From positions 250,001 to 314,000 of the forward strand of contig WPIO01000052.1 in NCBI GenBank assembly GCA_009760855.2: DNA of 64,000 bases, read 5' to 3'. Position numbers and translations under genes: made by a program. Shown piece after piece: positions 23,625 to 32,450 of this stretch. The notes under the pieces are model-generated. The model saw only the letters and a list, made by a program, of their open reading frames with translations, searched no databases and was not told the DNA's origin. The DNA is from Cristatella mucedo (lineage: Eukaryota > Bryozoa > Phylactolaemata > Cristatellidae). Each line of letters starts with the position of its first letter. Position 1 is the first letter of the stretch.

Positions 23625-24509
23625 TCACGATTTCCTTAGGTAATCTACAGCGGAACTAGTAGAACTTATTACTCCTGTGTTCCCCGCAGCAAGCTCACGA
23701 ATCCATAGTTCTAATTTCTCAAGTACTTCTGCTTCATTCTTGAAAAGCAAAGGAATTTCAATTACTCCAGTGTCAGTCTTTTCCAAAGCTGGCACTCTTG
23801 ACATCACTCTAGCTGGCTCTCCACGGAGTCTGTTCTTTAGTTCTAGGTGTTTGGGATCCTCATCAGATAGTTTCTAATTAATGTTGATAACGTTTCTTAG
23901 TTTCTAGTTCCTTTGTAATCTTTTATTATTTGTTTAACACCAGCAGGCAACTTTTTTCCTTGAGTCATATCTTTCAATTCGCTAGAAGCTTTGACAAGGG
24001 TAGTCTGCGGAGTGCCATTGCTCGGATTAATACCTAATTGCTCAGCTATGTTATTCCGAATAGCATCAATAGCACTTTTAATTTGTTTATTAGGGGCGTT
24101 AGTTTTCGCAGCAAAAGCGATCCGGATTGCTTTTTGTATTTCTTTTCTTTAACTGCTCCGGAATTCTACCAAGAGTTAGAGAAACATCAGGCTCAGCATT
24201 TAAACTTTCTAATGCTTGTGTTGTCTCAATTTGCCCTGCAAGAGTAGGCCTAACTTTCTTCAGTTTCTCGATTACCAGGTTACCAGAGTTGACAGTTGCT
24301 CTCTCTAGCGCACGTTGGTCTAAATGTGCTTCACCTGTGTCCCCAGCTGTAATTTCTGCTTGAAGCCTCTGCATTTCTAGGTCATTCTGCAACTCAGTAG
24401 AATCACACAAGTCTTTTATATCATGCAATCTCTTCTCATAGTCTACTGCTTCCAGCACACTACCACGATACTTCTTTCCAGACTTTGAATAAATCTTCCC
24501 GTTGAGCAA
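23625..24509 (-). pseudogene. unassigned viral ORFs downstream of the ATPase
   Basis: Open pieces at 24509-24099 (136 codons, rich in Leu, Glu and Gln, helical) and 23807-23625. They lie just downstream of the packaging-ATPase remnant on the same strand. No known domain. A frameshift separates the two. Confidence 0.35.
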
Positions 24510-24539
24510 ATTCCTATATCTATTGCTACTTTTCGTTAA

Positions 24540-25209
24540 ATGCAGTTGTTAGTTGTCGGCCATCATTGTCTAAAGACAAAAATTGGCCCTCAGACTCTGT
24601 TTTGGTTAAGTCAATTACACAATAACCGAAGCGATTCTTCGTGCAAGATTTGACCCAATCACGAAATTGTTTGTTAACTATGTCTCCAGTGTATGCCTAA
24701 CGAATGCATTCGGCATCAGTTGCATTCTGCTTTAAAATGATTATCATGGTAATGTTTTTTCTGATCGCTCCTATGGGAATGTTAGTGAATCCTTGCGCAA
24801 GGTAAAAGATTCCTTTGTGCCTTCTTCGTGTAAAATAATCTAGAATCTTTGTTTGGTCTTCAGTCATTAGTCCTTTTGCAGTTATGTCTGTAATAGACAC
24901 GAGACATTTGTCGAACTTCTGATCAAGACTACAAGCAATTAATATACGAGTGTCGTAGTTTAGCATTCCATAAAAGATCCAATTCATAACCAACTGTGAT
25001 TTACCAGATCCACTAGGGCCAAGCACTAATGCTCTAATTGGCTCGCTTGGCAAAGGTTCTTTATGACGTGTTACCGAATCTTGTGCAAAATTAAACGCTC
25101 TAACTTTTAATGACATGCTATATTGAAATGGAGGTAAATATCTACTGTTTGAAGTGTAAAAAACATACAGAAAATCTGCATGCTGACTAAAGTGAAATCC
25201 AAGGACCAA
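24540..25209 (-). pseudogene. packaging ATPase remnant (A32/FtsK-like), Polinton-type
   Basis: A P-loop NTPase of the genome-packaging family. The open piece 25209-24697 carries Walker A GPSGSGKS (about 25005-25026), followed by the ILIACSLDQKFD region. A hydrophobic IFYLAQGF strand and an ...RKNITMIIILKQN... segment fit the Walker B and sensor strands. One in-frame TAG at 24697-24699 interrupts it, and the frame continues beyond for about 50 codons, so damage is light. Known role of the family: ATP-driven loading of viral DNA into preformed capsids. It is divergently oriented to the protease remnant that follows. Confidence 0.7.
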
Positions 25210-25226
25210 AAGAACCTAGGGGAATC

Positions 25227-25490
25227 GTGAAAGCAATCTGCATGATCTGCGAGCACAAGAAATCGAAGTTTGTTCCACTAAAGCATGAAATAGTTGCCGG
25301 CGTTCTAACTCATGGCAAACCTAGAGGGCAAGGAGTTCTAACGCACGGAAAACCTAGGGGACAAGAAGTTCTAACACATGGCAGATTAAGGGGCTCTTTT
25401 ATGAAAATAAGCAAGGAGGAGCTCTTGCAAGAACAGCATGAGGTGATCAGTGAATTAAAAAATAAAGTCATCAGCACCAACAGACACTGA
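25227..25490 (+). pseudogene. small viral ORF with triple VLTHGKPRG repeat
   Basis: Eighty-seven codons are open. A CxxC pair near the start (ICMICEHKKSKF) suggests a vestigial zinc site. It is followed by three units of VLTHGKPRGQ-type sequence encoded by exact 33-bp tandem repeats (25302-25395). It runs straight into the protease-like remnant and may have been the N-terminal part of that gene. Function unknown. Confidence 0.4.
25302..25395 (+). repeat. 33-bp tandem repeat, three copies
   Basis: Units start at 25302, 25335 and 25368 with GTTCTAAC; the third is incomplete. The period is a multiple of three, so the reading frame is kept. Confidence 0.9.
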
Positions 25491-25735
25491 ACAATTGGAA
25501 TATGTCACTAAGCTAGGCATACCTAACTTTAGAGGAGTATTTGCAAGAGATGAGCTAGCACTAATAAAACCACGAGCTTTATTTGTAACACTGATATGAC
25601 AGAGTGCGAAATCTATCACTTTGTTGCATGCTGCAAACAAGGTACAAAATTCTTCTACTTGGACTCATTTGGCGTCCTTCTAATGCCTGAAGTAATAGAG
25701 TACTTTGGAACAGTGCCTAGTTTTTTTTATATTCC
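25490..25735 (+). pseudogene. adenain-like cysteine protease remnant
   Basis: Two out-of-frame pieces resemble the Polinton/adenovirus-type maturation protease. The first carries GIPNFRGVFARDEL, the block before the catalytic histidine. The second, after a frameshift near 25575, carries a YHF histidine context and YLDSFG, the conserved Asp/Ser-Phe-Gly block. The C-terminal Gln and Cys region is not found; after about 25735 the sequence changes. Family role: processing of capsid precursors during virion maturation. Disrupted here. Confidence 0.6.
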
Positions 25736-25749
25736 AATTCCAGACTATA

Positions 25750-26022
25750 ACAACTACATGTGAATGCAAAGTAATTATTCTTAATGATGCTCGTGTTATC
25801 ATTCCTACGGGAAGGCCTGCACGTGTTTATCTTAAAGAGAAGGTGAACTTAACAGTCTTCAGAACCAAAATGGAATTGCTCTTATAATGATTTACACAGA
25901 AACAAATACCTATTGAGAAAATTGAAACAACTGCATGTAAATGCGAAGTAATTATTCTTAATAATGCTCGTGTTATCGTTCTTATGGGAAAACCTGGACG
26001 TGTTCATCTTGAAAAGAAGGTT
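25750..26022 (+). repeat. tandem duplication, 177-bp offset
   Basis: A segment of about 97 bases starting ACAACTRCATG is repeated 177 bases downstream (25750-25848 and 25927-26022). The copies differ at roughly one base in seven. Both encode the same VIILN-ARVI...G+P-RV peptide pattern, so a coding segment was duplicated. Confidence 0.8.
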
Positions 26023-26420
26023 TCAAAAGATTCAAAGCCATATTACAATGCATATATGTATATTAATCCTGAGACTCTGCCAATGATTCGAGTAATCGCT
26101 GCTCAAGCATGTGCTGGGCTTGAATACGAAGGATATGACGTTATTAAAAGAGCAACGATTAGCCTCCAAATTAATTCTGAACAAGACCAATACTTTTCAA
26201 TACTGTTCTTTAATGAGAAGAATCGTCCTGTTAAATATGCAGGATCAGCAGAACAAATTCAGAAACTTGGACACGGTTTTTGTATTACTGGACTCCTTGA
26301 TGGCAGTTAAGTTTCGAAAGAATATTACCAAGGAGAGCCAGGATTGAATCTCAGATTGAAGTTTGATCAAGTTAAGATCTAAAAAGCTCCAAGCACAGAG
26401 CGTGAATTGTTTGATCTGGC
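25927..26420 (+). pseudogene. unassigned viral ORF
   Basis: The frame is open from at least 25984 to the TAA at 26308, then continues after the stop with coding-like sequence (LNLRLKFDQVK). It has mixed alpha/beta content and no known motif. The N-terminal part is the second copy of the duplicated segment. Position beside the protease suggests viral origin. Confidence 0.35.
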
Positions 26421-26423
26421 TAA

Positions 26424-26768
26424 GTATTATCTGAATAAAACGAGACGATATGAAGAGAGAAGCAAAACAAACATTAGTTTAGGATTAGTTAGGTTTTATA
26501 TATGTTTTTTGCGAGTTATGTCATGCATTTTGTCTACTAGATTTCTAGCATAATTCTCGATTTTCGTGTGGTTTGCTGGGTTTTGTGTGGGTTTGTTTTG
26601 CTGGGTTTTTGGGTTTTCAAGAAGTCAGTTGCAAACGTATCACCGAGTCCAAGTCCTAATTTTGCTTTCCCAACTATAACTGCCGCGACAGTCTTCACAT
26701 CATTGCAGACAAAATGGGCTGACGTGGATCTAAAGAAATATGAGCATCTGCCTCAGCTAACACACGGT
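26424..26768 (+). other. short ORF, unassigned
   Basis: A 76-codon plus-strand ORF (26568-26798) begins with a hydrophobic stretch and continues KWADVDLKKYEH. Its last 30 bases overlap the PLA2-like remnant on the opposite strand. Possibly a further viral fragment. Confidence 0.25.
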
Positions 26769-27120
26769 CTAAAATGTTTCTTGTTTGTGTCCTATTAGGT
26801 TCTGGGTCCGAAGAGTTTTTCCATAAATGTTGTCGTGATTCAGAGATGCTCGATCGGGATCATTAACACCTGTGTATCCCTGGTCTTGGCGTCCTCTGAA
26901 TTTGGTGAAAGGACCGACACATGAATACATGTCAGTCTGGTTGAAAGAGCCTTCTGGAACATATTCTCCAAGGTTACCTGCTGGGAGCCTTACGTGCATT
27001 TTGCGCCCGCCAAAGATCTTAGCTGCAATCTCCTCAAGGAAGCCTGCACCACGGGAGTGATTGCTTTCAGCTGACTAGCACTAAGCCTTAGGGTCATTCC
27101 TGAATTCATTGTCCTGTGTT
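26769..27120 (-). pseudogene. PX-like phospholipase A2 domain remnant
   Basis: The minus-strand piece 26999-26769 has a VGPFTKF block, which fits the calcium-loop CGPGT pattern of viral PLA2 domains. It is followed by NDPDRASLNHDNIYGK, which fits the D..A..HD..Y catalytic His-Asp helix. Upstream, in a shifted frame, lies a MTLRLSASQLKAI segment like the N-terminal repeats of Polinton/adintovirus PX proteins. In related viruses this domain is thought to help virions cross membranes. The frameshift between the two pieces indicates a dead copy. Confidence 0.55.
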
Positions 27121-27376
27121 TCTCAATCCAAGCAAGTAGAGTTTTAGCTACGAGAATGGCATTTGTACTGACCAAAGAGTGCTCGGTAAACCTTAGTGAA
27201 ACTGGGTCTTTGTGCAAGAATTAAATGCTGATGTTCGGAGAGTGACAAACTTGTTTCGTGATGCAACGTAATTCTCTATGCTATTTGATTTATTTATCTA
27301 ATTTCCCATTGTTTATTTCGTTGAAGTATCTGTTGTAGCCTAGGTCAAGGAACGACAGCGAAGAGGCTCTTTGGCA

Positions 27377-27500
27377 TCTGATTTGGCCCGGCGGTTAAGG
27401 TGCTCGCCCGACCAAAGTCTGGCCGAGGTCGTGGGCTCGAGCACGGAGGCATATGTGAAGAGCCTGAATAGAGATTAAGTTTCCTTGGGGCGCTATGACC
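27377..27500 (+). mobile_element. SINE1 copy, best-preserved head
   Basis: The tRNA-like head has GGCCCGGCGGTTAAGG (A-box region) and GGTCGTGGGCTCGAGCAC (B-box region). The CATATGTGAAG block follows, then a LINE1-like 34-nt hairpin at 27460-27493 ending GGGGCGC. It is inserted between two viral remnants. Confidence 0.75.
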
Positions 27501-27539
27501 TTGATCAGACCTGATTCCACGTATTTTTTTAGCACTTTC

Positions 27540-28120
27540 TCATAATAAGGCTCCTTCAACTTTTCTCATATAAACTTCTTTAGTCATGTCAATATTCCAT
27601 CCTCGTTCGAGCAGTGCCAATATTTTTTTCAAGTTTGAAATCGCGTTACTGAGCTTAGAGCTTTGATTCGTCAGCTCAGACAACGTTTGCTCATGCATGT
27701 CCATGCCCGGCACTTTTGCAGTAAGCATCATTAAGCCTATTTTTTTTACGAAACTTGAAATCCTCACTGTTCTATTAACTGCTGACCCGGCTGTTCCAAC
27801 GGAAGATGCTATGCTTGCAACGATTTCAGGAATCATGGGAAAGAACCCAACACTTCGAACTCCAAGGAAATTCTTGCTCCAAGACTTCGGATCAAATACA
27901 GTCAGGTCCTACTCAACTATTTTTGCCAAATACTTCGCTTAGAAATTGGCTAGGATTTTCACGCCAGTCTAAATTACTACCTTCAGCTTCAAGTAGTATC
28001 TCAGTGATATAATACTAAACTTCTAGACTGGAAATCATTTTCTTCAACCCCTTGATTTCTTCAGGAATCGTTTTCCGTAAAACGTGTCCAAACTTACCAC
28101 TTGCGATATCATCCACGATC
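27540..28120 (-). pseudogene. unassigned viral ORFs, right end of remnant
   Basis: The piece 27836-27540 (98 codons) starts MIPEIVASIASSVGTAG, a small-residue hydrophobic helix followed by a helical tail. A second piece lies at about 28120-28015 (IVDDIASGKFGHVL). Frames between them are broken. This could be a small membrane-active or minor virion protein, but no family is recognised. The LINE1 insertion at 28128 ends it. Confidence 0.35.
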
Positions 28121-28127
28121 TCGTTGA

Positions 28128-28164
<37 letters not shown>

Positions 28165-28863
28165 ACTTGACAAAACGCCCTCAGAGACCTCAAATCTCTT
28201 TCTAGGCGTTTTACATTTGCTGCAAGGGGAAAAACGCGATTGAATGGTGAGTAATATCATGCTTGATAAACAACATGAATATTATGGATAGGGGTGATGT
28301 GCACAGAGTAAGCATACAAGTGTGGTTAGTGGCAGCATGCACAGTGTCAGCACACATAGAAAAATGAAAGACGAATCACAGGGACCCACTAAATGCTGTC
28401 CTAGATAGGTGTGTTTTTTAAGTTTTTTTTAAATGTGGTCAAGTCAGGTGATGCTCTGACGAAACTCGGGAGGGAGTTCCAGGCTTTGGGAGCATACGAA
28501 CGAAATGCACGTTCTCCAAATGATTTGAGGTTTATACGAAGTATTTGTAGACTGTTGGATTCTGAAAAGCGGGTGGTACGATGCTTGGCCTGATGGGGGA
28601 GTATATCTGAGAGATAGCCTGGAGCCAATGAATGAAGTGACCTAAAAGTGAGTGACAAAACCTTGAAGTCAATCCGTTGCTTGACTGGTAGCCAGTGCAG
28701 GTCGGCGAGAAGTGGTGTGATTTGGCAACTGCGAAGCTCACGACAGACAAGCCTAGCTGCGGAGTTTTGCACCAGCTACAATCGCCTGATTGCACATGCT
28801 GGTAGGCCAGTAAGCAGTGAGTTGCAGAAGTCGAGACGTGATGTCACGACAGCTGTTTAGGAA
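28128..28863 (-). mobile_element. LINE1 copy with ORF C-terminus
   Basis: (TAA)n tail, hairpin, 3' UTR and then 123 open codons (28772-28401). These are typical of the region after the reverse transcriptase in CR1/L2-like LINEs: QNSAARLV, LHWLPVKQRI and AWNSLPSFVR. It is 5'-truncated at about 28863. It interrupts the right side of the viral remnant and so is younger than it. Confidence 0.85.
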
Positions 28864-28877
28864 ATGAACGGCACCTG

Positions 28878-29237
28878 TTGTGTACGCCTGTTTCTTCTCG
28901 GCCGCGATGTCTGCCGCGATGTCTGACCCGCCTGCGGCAGGTGGTTCAGCCTTTGACATTCTATGGGGGAAGGGATGTTGTGTGAGCCTGCTGCTTCCCG
29001 GCCGCTAGTATATGCCCCACATGCGTCGGGTGGTTGAACCAAGTAGCATTTGACGTCTGCATGTGGCCCACCACAGATGCACTCACGTATCTGTGGTTAG
29101 CCCCAGCTCGTATATGTACCCTGCTGGCGAATAAAGAAGAAGAGTCAAGTTCACCACTTACGTTCGATCGCTTGTGTCTTCGTGTCACCTTGAGACTCCA
29201 GTAACGCTGCTGCAGCCGGAGACACAGTAATATAACA
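28878..29237 (+). mobile_element. probable solo LTR with internal duplication
   Basis: The segment begins TGTTGTGT and ends ...TATAACA. Inside are a TATATGTA box and GAATAAAGAAGAAGAG, an LTR-like polyadenylation region. The first ~98 bases are followed by a diverged second copy of themselves (28878-28975 and 28976-29060). No clear target-site duplication and no flanking retroviral genes were found. Confidence 0.4.
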
Positions 29238-29479
29238 GACCAGCCCGCATGCAATCAAACTACAGGCAGAACACAACTGCAAAGTCTAAGTTGCATGGTG
29301 CTGTTCGTCGCCATAGGTTCGTCTCGTGCTCTCGAAGCGAAGTCTCGCGTCGACTACGGAAGCTGCAGCTCCGAGCTCCGGCCGTCGTCCCGTAACATTT
29401 CCCTGTCCTGAACTCCTGACCTCTCGTGTTGCTGCTATTTATACTTAAGCACACCAGTCGGTGCCCATCCTGACCGCAT

Positions 29480-29690
29480 CATGTGCACCAATCTTCATTC
29501 TAACTTTAGCGCGTAGACCACGAGCAGGGCCTGTACTAGGTGTCCTAGTCGAACCCACTAACTCAACCAAATTAGCCGGTCCATCTAACCGCATCGCCTG
29601 CACAGACCTCCATACTAACCTGAGCTAGGTGGATCGGGAGCCAAGTCTGTACTAGGCACCCTAGTCGAACCCACTAAGGCAAGGGGTCCC
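29480..29690 (+). repeat. imperfect tandem duplication, about 105 bp
   Basis: Two units share CTGTACTAGGYRYCCTAGTCGAACCCACTAA and the preceding GCATC-YGTGCAC... block. GC-rich and non-coding. Confidence 0.6.
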
Positions 29691-29743
29691 ACCACGGCTA
29701 AGCTGAGAGCTGCAGCAGTGCACAAAGGGGGTCGTGAGTCCTC

Positions 29744-30340
29744 GGCGACGGAGCCCGAACCGGAGCCTAGACCCTGACTGGAGAACTAGGGCTCTGCTTC
29801 CACCTTAACGGCAGGAATACCGCATATACTACACCAAGCAATCTTGGGGGGACCACATTCGCTCGCGCACACAAAACACAGAAGAAACACGAATGCTCGA
29901 GCGCCATACGGCCGTATTCGGTGACGTCCACCAAATCCTCCTGGCGCTGTCTCATCATGTCCAGTTAATCGCCGACGAACAACCAGCCCTTCTCCCTCAC
30001 TTTCAGAGAAATGAGTCCAGCAACTACCAACGACGGCGTCGAAACGGCACCGAAGACGAAGAAGGAACCCTTGGCGAGTGTCGCCCTATCATTATATAAC
30101 TAGCCGGGACAACGGGGTCGACAAGCCAGCCAATATCAATCACCTCAGTGACCTCCGTGTCCCCTTGCTCACAACTCGAGAACGTCGGTACTATTACCCA
30201 CTTCTATTGTTCTAACGGAAACCATCCAGCAATTATAGGACGGCTGGCGGCGACAGCGACCTTGGCCAAACGTTGCCTTATTCTTAAATTGCTTGCCGGT
30301 ACTGTAGGGTTGGCAGGCCAGCCAATATCAATCACCCCAT
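29744..30340 (+). repeat. GC-rich dispersed repeat blocks B and C, copy 2
   Basis: One unit of the 162-bp minisatellite (29744-29850) is followed by the CACACAAAACA...GAATGCT block. A GACAAGCCAGCCAATATCAATCA block then occurs twice (about 30120 and 30310). It corresponds to 14657-15700. Confidence 0.6.
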
Positions 30341-30469
30341 TGTCCTACTACGATGGCTGCATCCTCTTGCTCGAGGCTCTAGGACAGAGGTAATTCCTGC
30401 CGAGCGGCTCTTATGGGCTCTAAAAGTAAGTCTGGCCGGCGCTGTGCTACACATTCATGTGTTAGAAAT

Positions 30470-30760
30470 CCCTTTTGTGCCGACCTTAGGAAACCTACTG
30501 GCGATGGTGCGGTCATCAATGCAGCATGAAAGTAAGTAAAGCCAAAAGCTGGCGGAGCTCACGTTATCACGAGTGAGATGCATATTAGGTGCAGAATTAT
30601 AAGAATGCAAGCTGGAGTGGTGGCACAATATCGATGCCTATGCAGCGAGAATGGTAGCAACAGGAACTAACTGCACCTGCAGCCGTGCTGTGTAACGGCT
30701 GTCACGGAAACCTCGCAAAGTGCAAAGCTTTCAGTTAAACTGAAGGATCGATGCGAGTTA
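30470..30760 (+). repeat. GC-rich dispersed repeat block A, copy 2
   Basis: Aligns with 13360-13670 in the same orientation. Here it follows blocks B and C instead of preceding them. Confidence 0.6.
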
Positions 30761-31362
30761 GTGAAGCATTCAGGGAGCCGTATTCAGGTGTGCAACGCGA
30801 CCGAAATTTTTATAATGGTTTGCTCCCAAAACCGAGTGCTGATTGGCAAAATGTTCAAGCCTGGTTACCGTGATGTCGGCAGCCGTGCTGTCCAATTTTG
30901 CTCACAGCCATGCTTACGAGGGAATTACCTCTTACTTTTTGAAAGACTGGTTAAAAAAAACACGTTAACTTATTGATTAAAATTGTAGCACGACGACGAG
31001 CGAGTATTCGCCTCAGGGAAAACAGCACTGAGTATTAGCTTAGGGAACCGGAGTCTGCAAGGAGCTGTCTATGCTCATTATGTCCAACAGTGTGTTAAAA
31101 CAGCTGTGTTAAAAATTCAGTCTAAATTCAGGTGTCGAATGAAAGTACGCATATGACTTACTGGGAAGGATTTTATTTGCATGTGTACTTACCATTTTGC
31201 TTCTCATCTATGCTAATTGTTACTTTACGAAAAATAGGTTATCGGCAGTCAAGTCTATAAGTTATATTTATAAAACCGTGAAATACGATGTCTTTCATAT
31301 GACATGCGTAATAAGCACGCTAGTTACACCGCGACTACGGACGGCAGGGTTGAGGTCGTGTA

Positions 31363-31392
31363 ATGGCTGCCAAGAGCAAGGCCGTTGCAAAG
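31363..31392 (+). CDS. candidate first coding exon, NACHT/WD gene 2
   Basis: ATG followed by AAKSKAVAK and a GTCAGT donor, in CpG-rich sequence that could be a promoter region. The exon ends in phase 0 and the exon at 40035 starts in phase 0. This would give an 8.6-kb first intron. The evidence is only composition, donor and phase. The alternative start is the ATG at 40002. Confidence 0.3.
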
Positions 31393-31789
31393 GTCAGTGA
31401 GTGAGCCCAGTCGCCGGCCGGCACAACACCCCCTCCCCCGCCCGAAAGAAAGACAAAATGGCGATAGTTAGCAACGGGATCCATGGAGATGACCAGCTAG
31501 CCAGCGGACCTCAAGTTGCTACAACTGTTCCCCTCGCCAGGACTCACGTATGCAGCTAATTTGGGTCCGCGCCGGAACTCGCATTTTGCCGTTTGGACCC
31601 GCGACCAGCATAGGAAATCCGAAAGGAGGATGTACGATTCTTGGCTGAGCGCTAAATGGGTTGGGCTTCATTTACGCCTGAGCACGAAAGATTTCCAAAT
31701 TTGCAAGCTCCGTTACTGGTTGGAGGCAACGCCATCCGGTTTTCACACCAGATAGTCGAAAATGAACGCTGGGTGCCGCTTGCGTCTCT

Positions 31790-32450
31790 TTTCGCATGCC
31801 TCTCAATATTAAGCACGGGCTTACAGGTTGCCTGCGTCGCGTTGCAACGTAGCAATATCAACGTGTAAGCGAGCGCCTCTGTAATGCCCCGTAATTACGG
31901 ACCATAAGCCTGACAGTTGAACCTCGATTAAGAAGTATGAGCTTTGCCGCTGAATTATAAATAAGCCGATTATCAAATAGTCGCGATAACCCGAGGCTTA
32001 TGAGCAGCATTATGTGCGATGCTAACTTACAACAATGTAACGCTTGTTCGTGACTGCAGTTGCTCTCTTGGAGCAACAGTCTGCTGGTTGATGACTCTAG
32101 TGCTGAGCGTGAGCTGCTGTAAGCCGGTTCGCGAGTCAGCTGGAAGTCTCCACTATGTATCAGCAGTACAATACTGGCTATAGTTTGTGATTTCTCAACT
32201 ACGCTGTTGTTGCCAGCGCTGCGTGCAGAGTATCGCGCGATGCGTTGTTATCGTCGGCTTATTACTAGTTTCAGGTCTTTGCACATTGCCCGCGTTGTTC
32301 CACTACGCGAACTAGTGAGGGTTGCATGGTCATAACGCCGTAAGGGCTGTTCTCCATCCGCATGTCTTGCAATATTAAGCTTGGGCTTTCAGGCTGACTG
32401 CTGCGAGTTGCGACTAAGCAGTACAGACGTGTAACCACTTGCTTGAGGCA
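31790..32450 (+). repeat. direct repeat pair, about 95 bp
   Basis: 31790-31882 and 32348-32450 share CGCATG-CT-CAATATTAAGC-YGGGCTT-CAGG and the following CG-GT-GCRAC...ACGTGTAA. The sequence between them is unassigned. Confidence 0.5.

Noticed and set aside
25302-25395. Possible CRISPR-like repeat
   Set aside because: Three coding repeats with no spacers in animal DNA.
27377-27460. Possible functional tRNA gene
   Set aside because: Only A- and B-box-like pieces are present. There is no foldable cloverleaf, and the unit continues into the SINE1 body.
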